From Coriobacteriaceae bacterium (GTDB lineage Bacteria > Actinomycetota > Coriobacteriia > Coriobacteriales > Coriobacteriaceae): a DNA stretch of 64,000 nt. The first letter of the stretch is position 1; each line of letters starts with the position of its first letter. Position numbers and translations under genes: made by a program. The notes beneath the pieces were generated by a model, which worked only from the letters and a program-made list of their open reading frames with translations, was not told where the DNA came from and made no database searches. Positions 14,842-24,486 of the stretch are shown piece after piece. The stretch spans positions 1,426,001 through 1,490,000 of the forward strand of contig DAJPGB010000001.1 in assembly GCA_025992855.1 (NCBI GenBank), read 5' to 3'.

Positions 14842-17418
14842 ATGTGCGATTGCACAGATCATAAGGACGAGATCCCTGTCTACGACGCGCAGGCCATTGA
14901 GTCCCGATGGATGAAGGCCTGGGAGGACTCCAACCTCTTTGCCGTCGACACCGACGACAGCAAGCCCAAGAAGTATGTGCTCGAGATGTTCCCGTATCCG
15001 TCGGGCGACCTGCACATGGGCCACGCGCGCAACTACACCATCGGCGATGCCATGGCCCGTCAGGCCCGCATGCGCGGCTACGACGTGCTGCACCCCATCG
15101 GATTTGACGCCTTTGGCCTGCCTGCCGAGAACGCCGCCATCAAGCACAACACGCAGGCTGCTGCCTGGACGTATAAGAACATGGACCAGGCGCTCACCAC
15201 GATGAAGCGCATGGGCTTCTCCTACGATCTGGATCGCATGGTCAAGACCTGCAGCCCCGACTACTACCGCTGGGGTCAGTGGATCTTTGAGAAGATGTGG
15301 GAAAAGGGCCTGGTCTACCGCAAGAAGAACCCGGTCAACTGGTGTCCCACCTGCAAGACCGTTCTGGCCAACGAGCAGGTCACCGAGGGCAAGTGCTGGC
15401 GCTGTGGCACCGAGCCCGAGAAGCGCGACCTTGAGCAGTGGTACTACAAGATTACCGAGTACTCTCAGGAGCTGCTCGACGACCTGGAGAAGCTCCCCGG
15501 CTGGCCCGAGCGCGTCAAGCAGATGCAGGCCAACTGGATCGGTCGCTCCGAGGGCGCCGAGGTCGACTTTACCCTGTGCGACCAGGATGGCGAGCCCATC
15601 GAGGGCGATGAGGGCAAGATCACCGTCTTCACCACGCGTGCCGATACGCTTTTTGGCGTTTCCTTCTTTGTCCTGGCTCCCGAGTACGCCGGCCTGCACG
15701 AGCTCGTCGAGGGTACGGAGTACGAGGAGGCCGTCACCAAGATTGTCGAGGACTCCAAGCATATCTCTGCCGTCGAGCGTGCCCAGGGCACCCTCGAGAA
15801 GCACGGTGCCTTCACGGGCCGCTATGTGGTAAACCCCGTCAACGGCGAGAAGGTCCCCGTGTGGGTTGCCGATTATGTCGTTGCCGACTACGGTACCGGT
15901 GCCGTCATGGCCGTTCCCTGTGGCGACCAGCGCGACTTTGAGTTCGCCCGCAAGTACGACCTGCCGATCGTACCGATCATCCTGGACGATGGCGATCGCG
16001 CTGCCGTCGAGGACAGCGGCGAGACCATCGATACCTTCCATGCCGAGACCGTCGACTGGGATTGCGCCCACGCTGCCGAGGGCACGCTCGTCCAATCCGG
16101 CAAGTACACCGGCATGCGCGGCGGCAAGCACTCCGAGGGCGAGGCTGCGATCGTGGCCGACCTCGAGGCTATGGGCTGCGGCCGTCGCAAGGTTGAGTTC
16201 CGTCTGCGCGACTGGCTTATCTCCCGCCAGCGTTATTGGGGCAACCCCATCCCGGCTATCCACTGCGAGCACTGCGGCATCGTGCCCGTGCCCGAGGACC
16301 AGCTGCCGGTGACGCTGCCCGAGAACCTGGACCTGGGTGCCGGCGAGACCCTCGCCGAGTGCAAGGAATTCTACGAGACCACCTGCCCGGTCTGCGGCCG
16401 CCCGGCCAAGCGCGAGACCGACACCATGGACACCTTCACCTGCTCCAGCTGGTATTACCTGCGCTATACCGATCCGCACAACACCGAGCTGCCCTTCTCC
16501 AAGGAAGCCGCCGACCGTTGGATGCCCGTCGATAACTACATCGGCGGCATCGAGCACGCCATTCTGCACCTGCTCTACAGCCGCTTCTTTACCAAGGCGC
16601 TGCGCGACCTGGGCCTGCTGAGCGTGGATGAGCCCTTCACCAACCTGCTGTGCCAGGGCATGGTCAAGGACGAGAACGGCGACACCATGTCCAAGTCCAA
16701 GGGCAACGTCGTGCCTCCGAGCTCGGTCATTGAGCCCTACGGCGCCGACACCATGCGTCTGGCGATCCTGTTTATCGCCCCGCCCGAGAAGGACTTCGAC
16801 TGGGATCCCAAGGCCGTCGAGGGCGCCAACCGCTTTATCAAGCGCGCCTGGCGTATCGTGTGGCAGCTCGTCCAGTCCGGCGACGCCAACGTGGCCTTTG
16901 ACAAGTCCGTGCTCGACGAGACCGCGATGAAGCTCTATCGCGAGCGTCACCGCACCATCGCCAAGTGCACTGAGGACTTTGACCGCGGTCAGTTCAACAC
17001 CGCGATCTCGGCCGTCATGGAGCTCGTCAACGCCGCGAGCGCCTACCTCAACGCCACCGACGGTGCATCGCGTGACAAGGCCCTGTGCTACGGCGTGGCC
17101 AAGGACATCGTGAGCGTCCTTGCTCCCATCTGCCCGTTCTGGGCCGACGAGCTGTGGCACGAGGCGCTCGGCTGCGAGGGCAACGCCTACACCGCCGCCT
17201 GGCCCGAGTTCGACCTGGCCGAGTCCATCGAGGACACGGTTCAGATTGTCGTCCAGGTGCTCGGCAAGGTCCGTGGCCGCATCGACGTCGCCCGCGAAGC
17301 CTCCAACGAGGAGATGCAGGCTGCCGCCGAGGAAGCCGTTGCCAAGTGGCTCGAGGGCAAGACGGTCGTCAAGGCCATTTGCGTGCCCGGCAAGCTGGTC
17401 AACCTGGTGGTCAAGTAA
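14842..17418 (+). CDS. leuS: Leucyl-tRNA synthetase
   Basis: An 858-residue class I aminoacyl-tRNA synthetase charging tRNA-Leu. The HIGH motif is HMGH at 58-61 within PYPSGDLHMGHARNY, the editing (CP1) domain follows, the KMSKS motif is MSKSKGN from residue 616, and an anticodon-binding domain closes the protein. ATG 14842 is chosen over in-frame starts further up because AAGGAG precedes it and upstream codons would run through the long palindrome. No T-box is visible in the leader. A bidirectional terminator follows. Confidence 0.96.
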   Translation: MCDCTDHKDEIPVYDAQAIESRWMKAWEDSNLFAVDTDDSKPKKYVLEMFPYPSGDLHMGHARNYTIGDAMARQARMRGYDVLHPIGFDAFGLPAENAAIKHNTQAAAWTYKNMDQALTTMKRMGFSYDLDRMVKTCSPDYYRWGQWIFEKMWEKGLVYRKKNPVNWCPTCKTVLANEQVTEGKCWRCGTEPEKRDLEQWYYKITEYSQELLDDLEKLPGWPERVKQMQANWIGRSEGAEVDFTLCDQDGEPIEGDEGKITVFTTRADTLFGVSFFVLAPEYAGLHELVEGTEYEEAVTKIVEDSKHISAVERAQGTLEKHGAFTGRYVVNPVNGEKVPVWVADYVVADYGTGAVMAVPCGDQRDFEFARKYDLPIVPIILDDGDRAAVEDSGETIDTFHAETVDWDCAHAAEGTLVQSGKYTGMRGGKHSEGEAAIVADLEAMGCGRRKVEFRLRDWLISRQRYWGNPIPAIHCEHCGIVPVPEDQLPVTLPENLDLGAGETLAECKEFYETTCPVCGRPAKRETDTMDTFTCSSWYYLRYTDPHNTELPFSKEAADRWMPVDNYIGGIEHAILHLLYSRFFTKALRDLGLLSVDEPFTNLLCQGMVKDENGDTMSKSKGNVVPPSSVIEPYGADTMRLAILFIAPPEKDFDWDPKAVEGANRFIKRAWRIVWQLVQSGDANVAFDKSVLDETAMKLYRERHRTIAKCTEDFDRGQFNTAISAVMELVNAASAYLNATDGASRDKALCYGVAKDIVSVLAPICPFWADELWHEALGCEGNAYTAAWPEFDLAESIEDTVQIVVQVLGKVRGRIDVAREASNEEMQAAAEEAVAKWLEGKTVVKAICVPGKLVNLVVK

Positions 17419-17447
17419 GCGCTGCGCACATAGCTGACTCGTAAAAG

Positions 17448-17482
17448 ACGAGGGGCGGTCCGGTTGGATCGTCCCTCGTTTT
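17448..17482. terminator. Bidirectional terminator, leuS / lipoprotein gene
   Basis: ACGAGGGGCG, 12-base loop, CGTCCCTCGT followed by TTTTGC on the + strand; the minus strand also ends in CTTTT. It separates convergent genes. Confidence 0.8.
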
Positions 17483-17522
17483 GCGTTGTGTGCCCTGCTC
17501 GGCCTATGCCTCGCGTCGCCCC

Positions 17523-18095
17523 CTACGGAATGTGCACCAGGTCCCTAAAGTAGACGTTGCCCGTTGCCTCCTCGAACATCCAGATGTTGAGGTAGATGTC
17601 GTTGAGGTCGTTGTTCACATCAAAGTCCGGATCGTCGAACGTGCCGACGAAGGTGAGCATGGCGCGCGTTTCCTCGCCCGCGGCGACCGGCTGGCGCATG
17701 CGCACATCGCGGACCTTGCCGTTGACGTAGGCATAGGCGTCCACATCGCCAAACATCATGTCGACACCGGTGTTGTTGATTACCGAAAAAACCAGCACGG
17801 CGTCTCCGTAGCCATCCGTGTCCTTACCAACGCAGGCGACATGGATGTTCTCATCCGCTTCAAGATCGATGGGGAACTGTTCTTGGGGTTCGGAACCCAG
17901 GCCCTGTGGATCGACTTCGTCTTCGTTGATGTTGTCGAAGCTCTCCGATGTCGTCGTTTTCTCGATGGCTTCGGTGCTTCCAGGGTCCAGCTCACTTGGC
18001 TCTGTTTTGCCGTCCGTATTGCTGCAACCCACGAGGGCGAACGAGCACGCTGCAATGACGAACACGGTTGCGCAGAGGGTGCCGAGACGTTTCAT
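17523..18095 (-). CDS. Predicted lipoprotein of unknown function
   Basis: A 190-residue protein. ATG 18095 has GACAAGGAGGCATC upstream and gives a lipoprotein signal peptide with lipobox LVGC near residue 24. After an acidic, Ser/Thr-rich linker of about 50 residues comes a beta-rich domain (DGYGDAVLVFSVINNTGVDM ... VRMRQPVAAGEETRAMLTFV) of the immunoglobulin-like type seen in DUF4352/DUF5067 lipoproteins. It is likely anchored outside the membrane. Monocistronic; neighbours give no functional clue. Confidence 0.75.
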   Translation of the reverse strand: MKRLGTLCATVFVIAACSFALVGCSNTDGKTEPSELDPGSTEAIEKTTTSESFDNINEDEVDPQGLGSEPQEQFPIDLEADENIHVACVGKDTDGYGDAVLVFSVINNTGVDMMFGDVDAYAYVNGKVRDVRMRQPVAAGEETRAMLTFVGTFDDPDFDVNNDLNDIYLNIWMFEEATGNVYFRDLVHIP

Positions 18096-18356
18096 GATGC
18101 CTCCTTGTCGTAGAGGTCCTGGTAATGCTTGGCGTTGTACGGGCAATCGACTGGCTAGTTACAGAAATACCCTTAGCGTTAGTCTGATCGATAGGGGCTA
18201 TGTGAGGAACGCCCTTGAGGCCCGAACGGATCGCCGGATTGGGACGCATGGCCCGTTCTTGCGCTTTGGGACGCGCTCCGCACGGCGCTTTCGGTCCAAT
18301 TGTCCTATTCTTGTGGAGAACCTGTGCGCACGCTGACCTGCGGATTTGTACGACGC

Positions 18357-18385
18357 TTGCACGTTTGCGCAGGTATTGCTATAGT
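18357..18385 (+). promoter_or_regulatory. Promoter of the rimP-nusA-infB operon
   Basis: TTGCAC (18357-18362), 17 bases, TATAGT (18380-18385): close to the housekeeping sigma consensus with ideal spacing. Transcription would start near 18392, just before the leader hairpin. The rest of the 18096-18356 gap shows nothing I can name. Confidence 0.75.
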
Positions 18386-18413
18386 TTGCTTGCAAATGAA
18401 GTTGTAATTGAAA

Positions 18414-18443
18414 GAAGTGGGGTTTCGGCCCCGCTTCTTTTTT
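18414..18443 (+). terminator. Leader attenuator before rimP
   Basis: GAAGTGGGG, loop TTTCGG, CCCCGCTTC then six or more T: a complete intrinsic terminator located between the promoter and the rimP start codon, 20 bases before the ATG. Every transcript of the operon must pass it, so it is an attenuator rather than an end-of-gene terminator. Confidence 0.85.
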
Positions 18444-18463
18444 GTATGGATGGAGGTGCCGCA

Positions 18464-18958
18464 ATGGTCAAGACCAAGACCGAGCAGGCGATCATCGACG
18501 CGCTCGAGGCCGTCGCTCCCCAGCATGATGTTGACATCGTCGACGTTGAGCTCGTGGGTGCCACCAAGGCCCCCTGCGTGCGTGTGCGTATCGAGGGTGC
18601 CGAGGGTCAGAGCCTGTCGCTCAACGACGTCACGGCCAACACCAAGTGGGTTGGCGACGTGATTGAGGAGCTCGACCCCATCTCTTCGAGCTATACGCTC
18701 GAGGTGTCGAGCCCGGGCATGGCGCGTCCGCTGCGCCGCCCGCGCGACTTTGCCCGCTTTGTGGGCGAGAACTGCGAGCTCACCTCCACCGCCACCGAGG
18801 GCCGTCGCAAGTACGCCGGCAAGATTGCCGCCGCGACCGAGACGAGCGTGACCCTCGAGTTCGAGGACGGCGAGTCCGTTACCCTCGATTTCTCTGATGT
18901 TAAAAAGTGCAAGTTGAAGCCCACCTACGACTTCAAGCCCGCGAAGGAAGGAAAGTAA
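18464..18958 (+). CDS. rimP: Ribosome maturation factor RimP
   Basis: A 164-residue RimP, needed for 30S subunit maturation. It has the N-terminal alpha/beta domain with DVDIVDVELVGATKAPCVRV and the YTLEVSSPGMARPLRRPRDF signature, followed by the SH3-like C-terminal domain. ATG 18464 has GGAGGTGCC upstream. First gene of the rimP-nusA-infB-rbfA transcript; it ends one base before the nusA start codon. Confidence 0.94.
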   Translation: MVKTKTEQAIIDALEAVAPQHDVDIVDVELVGATKAPCVRVRIEGAEGQSLSLNDVTANTKWVGDVIEELDPISSSYTLEVSSPGMARPLRRPRDFARFVGENCELTSTATEGRRKYAGKIAAATETSVTLEFEDGESVTLDFSDVKKCKLKPTYDFKPAKEGK

Positions 18959-18959
18959 G

Positions 18960-20207
18960 ATGGCAGCATCCGACATGATGTCCGCCCTGATGGAGCTTTG
19001 CCAGGAGAAGCACATCGACCAGCTCTACCTGATCGACCGCCTGGAGCAGTCGCTCGCCAAGAGCTATGCCGAGATCCTGCATCTTGAGTGGGGCGCCAAG
19101 GTGACCATCGACCGCACCACCGGCAAGATCTACGTCTACCGCCTGGAGCCGATCGACGATTCCATGGACGAGGAGGGCAACTTCACCGAGTTCGAGGAGA
19201 TCGACGTCACCCCCAAGAACACGAGCCGTATCGCTGCCCAGCACGCCAAGGCCGAGATCAACGCCATCGTGCGTAACTCCGCCCGCGAGCAGATCTACGA
19301 GGAGTTCTCCGGCCGCATCGGTGACCTCATCAGCGGTACCGTGCTGCAGTCCACGCCCGACTTCACGATCGTCAAGATTCGCGAAGGCGTCGAGGCCGAG
19401 CTGCCGCACTTCGATCAGCGCCGTTACGAGAACGAGCGCAACGAGCGCCCGATGGGCGAGCGCTACCTGCACAACCAGCATATCAAGGCCGTGATCATCG
19501 ACGTTCGCGACCCCAACTCCAACCTGCAGCCGGTTCGTGGCGAGCACAGCCGTCCGCCGATTGTCATCTCCCGTACCCACCCCGAGCTCATGCGTCGTCT
19601 GTTTGAGCAGGAGGTGCCCGAGATCTATGAGGGCACCGTCCAGATCAAGTCGATCGCCCGCGAGCCTGGCCAGCGCTCCAAGGTCGCCGTCCACTCGCTC
19701 GACGACCGTCTGGATCCCGTGGGCGCCTGCGTCGGCCCCAAGGGCAGCCGTGTTCGCGCTGTCGTGGGCGAGCTCCGTGGCGAGCGCGTCGACGTCATCC
19801 TGTGGGATGCCGATCCTGCCGTCTACGTCGCCAACGCCCTGTCGCCCGCTAAGGTCACCCGCGTCCTCATCGACGAGGAGAAGGCCTACGCCGGCGTCAT
19901 CGTGCCCGACGACCAGCTGTCCCTCGCCATCGGCAAGGAGGGCCAGAACGCCCGCCTCGCCGCGCGCCTGACCGGCTGGCACATCGACATCAAGTCCGAG
20001 ACGCTTGCCGCCGACATCCTCAAGAACGTTCCCGTTCACGAGGAGCCCGCCGCCGACCTGATCGGTGACGAGGAGGACGAGGACGTCCGTCGCTGCGAGT
20101 ACGTGTCCGAGGACGGCATCCAGTGCCGCAACCAGGCTCGTCCCGGCTCCCGTTTCTGCGGTGTCCACGACACCGACGCCTTCGATGATGCGGAGGACCT
20201 GATCTAG
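18960..20207 (+). CDS. nusA: Transcription termination/antitermination factor NusA with Cys-rich tail
   Basis: A 415-residue NusA: N-terminal RNA-polymerase-binding domain, S1 domain (ISGTVLQSTPDFTIVKI), then KH1 and KH2 (VGACVGPKGSRVRAVV; LAIGKEGQNARLAARL). The acidic C-terminal repeats of proteobacterial NusA are absent. Instead the last 40 residues hold C379, C389, C400 and H403, a spacing compatible with a small zinc knuckle. The ylxR and ribosomal L7Ae-like genes often found between nusA and infB are missing here (91-base gap). It modulates pausing and intrinsic termination and may act on the operon's own attenuator. Confidence 0.94.
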   Translation: MAASDMMSALMELCQEKHIDQLYLIDRLEQSLAKSYAEILHLEWGAKVTIDRTTGKIYVYRLEPIDDSMDEEGNFTEFEEIDVTPKNTSRIAAQHAKAEINAIVRNSAREQIYEEFSGRIGDLISGTVLQSTPDFTIVKIREGVEAELPHFDQRRYENERNERPMGERYLHNQHIKAVIIDVRDPNSNLQPVRGEHSRPPIVISRTHPELMRRLFEQEVPEIYEGTVQIKSIAREPGQRSKVAVHSLDDRLDPVGACVGPKGSRVRAVVGELRGERVDVILWDADPAVYVANALSPAKVTRVLIDEEKAYAGVIVPDDQLSLAIGKEGQNARLAARLTGWHIDIKSETLAADILKNVPVHEEPAADLIGDEEDEDVRRCEYVSEDGIQCRNQARPGSRFCGVHDTDAFDDAEDLI

Positions 20208-20298
20208 CGCGCGGTCGCGCCGGGCGGGTCCCGGCGCGTCTCCCACGCTCGTTCAGTCTCTAGGCACCTAAGGTGCCAGAAAGGGTAGGTGAAGTCAT

Positions 20299-23013
20299 AT
20301 GGCAAAAGTCCGTGTGTCCACCCTGGCCAAAGAGTTCGGCATGACCTCCAAGGAACTGATGGGTCATCTCGCCGATATGAAGATTCCCGCTAAGTCCGCT
20401 TCCTCCACTTTGGAGGACGCTTATGTCGCCATGGTCCGCAAGCAGCTCGCCTCGGTGATCGAGGCCCGCGCTCAGGAAGTCGAGGCCGCCAAGCAGGCCG
20501 AGGAGCAGGCAGCTGCCGCCGAGGAAGCCGCTCGCGCCGCCGAGGCCGAGCGCGAGCGCATCGCCGCCGAGAAGGCGCGCGAGGAGGAGCGCCGCCAGTT
20601 TGCCGCAGCCCAGGCTGCCGAGGAGGCCGCCCGCGCCGAGGCTGAGGCCAAGAAGAAAGCCGAGCAGGAGCGCCTTGCCCGCGAGAAGGAGGAGGCTGCC
20701 CGCGAGGCCCAGCGCCGCGCCGTTCCCGCTTCCGACTCCGGTTCGCGCTTCCGTTCGCTGCTCGACCAGATCGCCGCACAGGAGACCGTGCTCAAGGAGA
20801 AGAAGGACGCCGAGGACAAGGCCAAGGCCGAGCGCGCCGCCGAGCGCGGTAACCGTCGTGGCGGCAACAACGACCGCCGCGGTGGCCGTCGTAACGATCG
20901 CAACGCTTCCGACAACAACTCCGAGCGCAACGCCTCCGAGAGCCGTCCGCACAGCCATCGCACCAACGCCAGCAACAACGTCGCTGCCGGCATGGACTTC
21001 CCCAACCCCGATAAGCAGGGCAAGGGCAAGAAACGCAAGGGCGGTCACAACAACGAAGAGGACCACTATAGCCGCATGGCTCGCGAGGCCGAGGAGTACA
21101 GCCGCGAGAAGGTACTCGAGGAGGCTCGTGCCGCCGTCGAGGAGGCCTCTCGCGAGTCCACCGGTCGCCGCAAGAAGCGCAAGGAGAAGCGCGAGCGCGA
21201 GGCTGCCAAGGCTCAGGAGGAGCGCAAGATAGAGGAGGCGTTGGCCCAGGGTGTGAACCCCGAGGAGCTCGACGCCATCAAGGTCTCCCAGGGCGTTACC
21301 GTCCAGGAGCTTGCTGAGGCCCTCGACGTTCCGGCCAACGACATCATCAAGCGCCTGTTCCTGCTGGGCACGCCGCTCACTATGACGCAGTCCATGTCCG
21401 ACGACCTCGTCGAGCTCGTTGCCGACGACCTGGGCCGTCAGATCAAGATCATCACCCCCGAGGAGGAGAACACCTTCTCGTTCTACGACGATCCCGCCGA
21501 CCTTAAGCCGCGCGCCCCGGTCGTCACCGTCATGGGCCACGTCGACCACGGCAAGACGAGCCTCCTCGACGCCATCCGTCACACCGGTGTCGCTGCCGGC
21601 GAGGCTGGCGGCATTACGCAGGCCATCGGTGCTTCGCAGGTCATGATCAACGACCGAAAGATCACCTTCATCGATACCCCGGGTCACGCTACCTTTACGG
21701 CTATGCGTGCCCGTGGTGCCAAGGTGACCGATATCGTCATTCTAATCGTGGCTGCCGACGACGGCGTCATGCCACAGACCGTCGAGTCGATTAACCACGC
21801 CAAGGCCGCCGGCGTACCCATCGTCGTCGCCGTCAACAAGATCGATAAGCCGGGTGCCAACCCCGACCGCGTGCGCCAGGAGCTCACCGAGTACGGTGTC
21901 ATCCCCGAGGAGTGGGGCGGACAGAACATGTTCGTCAACATCTCGGCGAAGCAGAAGATCGGTATCGACGATCTGCTCGAGACCGTGCTGCTCCAGGCCG
22001 ATGTACTCGAGCTCAAGGCCAACCCCGACACCTTTGCCTCCGGCAACGTCCTCGAGGCCAAGCTCGACAAGGGCCGCGGCTCGGTCGCTACCGTGCTCGT
22101 GACCCGCGGTACCCTGCATGTAGGCGATACACTGGTCGCCGGCCTTACCTACGGTCGCGTCCGCGCCATGCTCGACCCCAAGGGCCGCGCCGTCACCGAG
22201 GCCGGTCCCTCCGACGCCGTCGAGATCCTGGGCCTGCAGTCCGTGCCCAACGCCGGTGACGAGTTCCGCGTGTTCGAGGACGAGCGCGAGGCTCGCGCCT
22301 TGGCCGACGAGCGTTCGCTCAAGGCTCGTATCGAGGAGCAGAGCCGCGTGAAGCACGTCACGCTCGAGAACCTCTTCGAGACCATTGCCGACGCCGAGGT
22401 CAAGGAGCTCAACCTGATCATCAAGGCCGACGTCCAGGGTTCCATCGAGGCCCTTCAGGACTCGCTCGACAAGATGGATCAGTCCGAGGTTCGTATCAAC
22501 ACGATCCACTCCGCCGTTGGTGCCATCAACGAGACCGACGTCGTCCTGGCCGACGCTTCCAACGCCATCATCATCGGCTTTGGCGTCCGTCCCGACGGTA
22601 AGGCGCGCTCCGCCGCCGAGCGCGAGGGCGTCGAGATCCGTTGCTACGACGTCATCTACAAGTGCCTCGAGGAGCTCGACGCTGCCCGTATCGGCATGCT
22701 CAAGCCCACCGAGGTCGAGGTCTCCACGGGTACCGCGACCGTCCTGGACACCTTCAAGGTGCCCAAAGTCGGTATCGCCGCCGGTGTCCGCGTCGAAGAG
22801 GGCGAGATCGCCGCGACCGATTCCGTGCGTCTGGTGCGCGACGGTATCGTGGTCTTCAACGGCAAGATCGCCTCGATGCGCCACTACAAGGACGAGGCCA
22901 AGAGCCTCAAGAGCGGTTCCGAGGGCGGCATTGGTCTGGAGAACTTCCAGGACATCAAGCCCGGCGACCAGATCGAGGGTTACCGCATCGACCAGGTTGC
23001 CCGTACCGAGTAG
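20299..23013 (+). CDS. infB: Translation initiation factor IF-2
   Basis: A 904-residue IF-2, the GTPase that brings initiator tRNA to the ribosome. Residues 1-50 form the small IF2-N domain; about 55-370 is a low-complexity Ala/Glu/Arg-rich region with a second IF2-N near 320. The G domain begins with GHVDHGKT at 413-420, with DTPGH and NKID motifs after it, then the beta-barrel and C-terminal fMet-tRNA-binding domains. The long linker is typical of actinobacteria. A cryptic in-frame internal start could give a shorter isoform, but I see no convincing ribosome site. Confidence 0.96.
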   Translation: MAKVRVSTLAKEFGMTSKELMGHLADMKIPAKSASSTLEDAYVAMVRKQLASVIEARAQEVEAAKQAEEQAAAAEEAARAAEAERERIAAEKAREEERRQFAAAQAAEEAARAEAEAKKKAEQERLAREKEEAAREAQRRAVPASDSGSRFRSLLDQIAAQETVLKEKKDAEDKAKAERAAERGNRRGGNNDRRGGRRNDRNASDNNSERNASESRPHSHRTNASNNVAAGMDFPNPDKQGKGKKRKGGHNNEEDHYSRMAREAEEYSREKVLEEARAAVEEASRESTGRRKKRKEKREREAAKAQEERKIEEALAQGVNPEELDAIKVSQGVTVQELAEALDVPANDIIKRLFLLGTPLTMTQSMSDDLVELVADDLGRQIKIITPEEENTFSFYDDPADLKPRAPVVTVMGHVDHGKTSLLDAIRHTGVAAGEAGGITQAIGASQVMINDRKITFIDTPGHATFTAMRARGAKVTDIVILIVAADDGVMPQTVESINHAKAAGVPIVVAVNKIDKPGANPDRVRQELTEYGVIPEEWGGQNMFVNISAKQKIGIDDLLETVLLQADVLELKANPDTFASGNVLEAKLDKGRGSVATVLVTRGTLHVGDTLVAGLTYGRVRAMLDPKGRAVTEAGPSDAVEILGLQSVPNAGDEFRVFEDEREARALADERSLKARIEEQSRVKHVTLENLFETIADAEVKELNLIIKADVQGSIEALQDSLDKMDQSEVRINTIHSAVGAINETDVVLADASNAIIIGFGVRPDGKARSAAEREGVEIRCYDVIYKCLEELDAARIGMLKPTEVEVSTGTATVLDTFKVPKVGIAAGVRVEEGEIAATDSVRLVRDGIVVFNGKIASMRHYKDEAKSLKSGSEGGIGLENFQDIKPGDQIEGYRIDQVARTE

Positions 23014-23024
23014 GGGGTAGCGCT

Positions 23025-23435
23025 ATGAAGCAAACGCAGGCAACCCGCCGTCTGGGCGAGCAGCTTCGCGAGAAGCTTGGTTATATCCTGCTCTTTGAGG
23101 TTTCCGATCCGCGTCTCGACCTGGTTACTTTGACCGCGGTCGAGGTCGCGGTGGACCGTTCGTTCGCGCGCGTGTACGTGTCGTGCGATGCGAGCCGCTA
23201 CGACGAGGTCATGGAGGCGCTCGCAAGCGCCAAGGGCCGTATTCGCAGCCTGTTGGCTCGCTCGCTCGATTGGCGTGTCACGCCCGAGCTCGATTTTCGC
23301 ATCGATCGCTCGACCGATGAGGCCGAGCGCATCACGCGTGCGCTGGAAAACGTTCCCGCCACGCTTGCGATCGAAAAGGACGAGGACGGCTATCCGATAG
23401 CGGATGCCGCCCAGGAGGCAGCTTTAGATGACTAA
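23025..23435 (+). CDS. rbfA: Ribosome-binding factor A
   Basis: A 136-residue RbfA, a cold-shock 30S maturation factor with a KH-like fold. The family pattern is clear: RLGEQLREKLGYILLFEVSDPRL-type opening, VEVAVDRSFARVYVS, and LDFRIDRSTDEAERI near the end. ATG 23025 follows GGGGGTAG 12 bases after infB. The 3' end overlaps nrnA by 8 bases. Confidence 0.93.
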   Translation: MKQTQATRRLGEQLREKLGYILLFEVSDPRLDLVTLTAVEVAVDRSFARVYVSCDASRYDEVMEALASAKGRIRSLLARSLDWRVTPELDFRIDRSTDEAERITRALENVPATLAIEKDEDGYPIADAAQEAALDD

Positions 23436-24471
23436 TTCCGCCGACCTCGCCTCGTGCGAGTCTGCAGATATTCAGCGACGCATCCTCGAGCTCATCGAGG
23501 GTGCGTCCTCCATTGCGATTTCGGGACATACTTCTCCCGATGGTGATGCCTTGGGCTCCGTGTTGGGTCTGGGCCTTTCGCTCATGAAGTTTTTCCCCAA
23601 CAAGGACATTGCGCTGCTGCTGGCAGACGATGACCCGGTTCCGCGCATCTACCGCTTTATGGAAGGCTCCGATCGCCTGGTACCGGCATCTGCGTATACC
23701 GGCAATCCGGACCTGTTCATCTCGGTGGACGTGCCGGTCGTCGAGCGTCTCAATAATTCCGCCGAGGTGCTTCGTCGCTCCAAGCATGTGGTGTGCTTCG
23801 ATCACCATCCGGCGCGCGAGGAGTTTGCCGAGCTCAGCCTGAGGCGCGTCGAAGCTGCAGCCTGTGCCATGATCATCGACCGCTTCTTGGACAATTGCGG
23901 CATTGTCGCACGTGATGGCGTTGCGACCTGCCTGCTGTGTGGCTTGGTTACCGATACCGGCCGTTTCCAGTACCAAAACGCCGATGCCGCCGCATTCCAT
24001 GCAGCCTCGCGTCTGGTTGCCCACGGTGCCGATCCGGCGCGTGTGGCACTCGAGGTCTACCAGAGCATGCGCGTTGAATTTTTACACCTCAAGTCCATCG
24101 TTATGGGCCGCATCAAGACGGTGGCCCACGGGCGCGTTGCGTATAGTTACGCGTACCAGAGTGACCTTGAGGCTTGCGGTGTCACCTCGGATGAGTGCGA
24201 CGGCCTAGTCGATGTGGTGCGCTCGGTGATGGGCGTCGAGGTCTGCCTGTTCCTGAAGGGCATTGAGGGCGATACCAAGGTGCGCGGCAACCTGCGCTCC
24301 AAGGGCGACCTCAACGTGTCCGAGATCGCTGCTGCTTTTGGCGGAGGCGGACATCCCGCCGCCGCCGGTTTCTCCAACAACGGAACGATTCTCGAGACGC
24401 TCACCGTGGCACTTCCCATGCTGGCCGAACTGGTAGGGGAGGATCCCGCTTCGGTGACCGTCGAGCTTTAA
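23428..24471 (+). CDS. nrnA: DHH-family nanoRNase / pAp phosphatase NrnA
   Basis: A 347-residue DHH/DHHA1 phosphoesterase. It has SGHTSPDGDALGS (motif I), the CFDHHP motif that names the family, and the C-terminal GGGGHPAAAG loop of DHHA1. NrnA degrades 2-5 nt RNA fragments and pAp. Located between rbfA and truB as in many Gram-positives; translationally coupled to rbfA by overlap. Confidence 0.9.
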   Translation: MTNSADLASCESADIQRRILELIEGASSIAISGHTSPDGDALGSVLGLGLSLMKFFPNKDIALLLADDDPVPRIYRFMEGSDRLVPASAYTGNPDLFISVDVPVVERLNNSAEVLRRSKHVVCFDHHPAREEFAELSLRRVEAAACAMIIDRFLDNCGIVARDGVATCLLCGLVTDTGRFQYQNADAAAFHAASRLVAHGADPARVALEVYQSMRVEFLHLKSIVMGRIKTVAHGRVAYSYAYQSDLEACGVTSDECDGLVDVVRSVMGVEVCLFLKGIEGDTKVRGNLRSKGDLNVSEIAAAFGGGGHPAAAGFSNNGTILETLTVALPMLAELVGEDPASVTVEL

Positions 24472-24486
24472 CTTTTTGGATGGTAC

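Noticed and set aside
14752..17160. An 802-codon open frame on the minus strand opposite leuS
   Set aside because: High-GC shadow of leuS: no family motifs, composition dominated by Gly/Val/Ala/Leu and His from reversed codons, and leuS is unmistakable on the other strand. The same applies to long minus frames opposite recG (32874-34730), smc (41515-42975), ffh (43939-45903), ftsH (50445-52637) and ileS (55885-58872).
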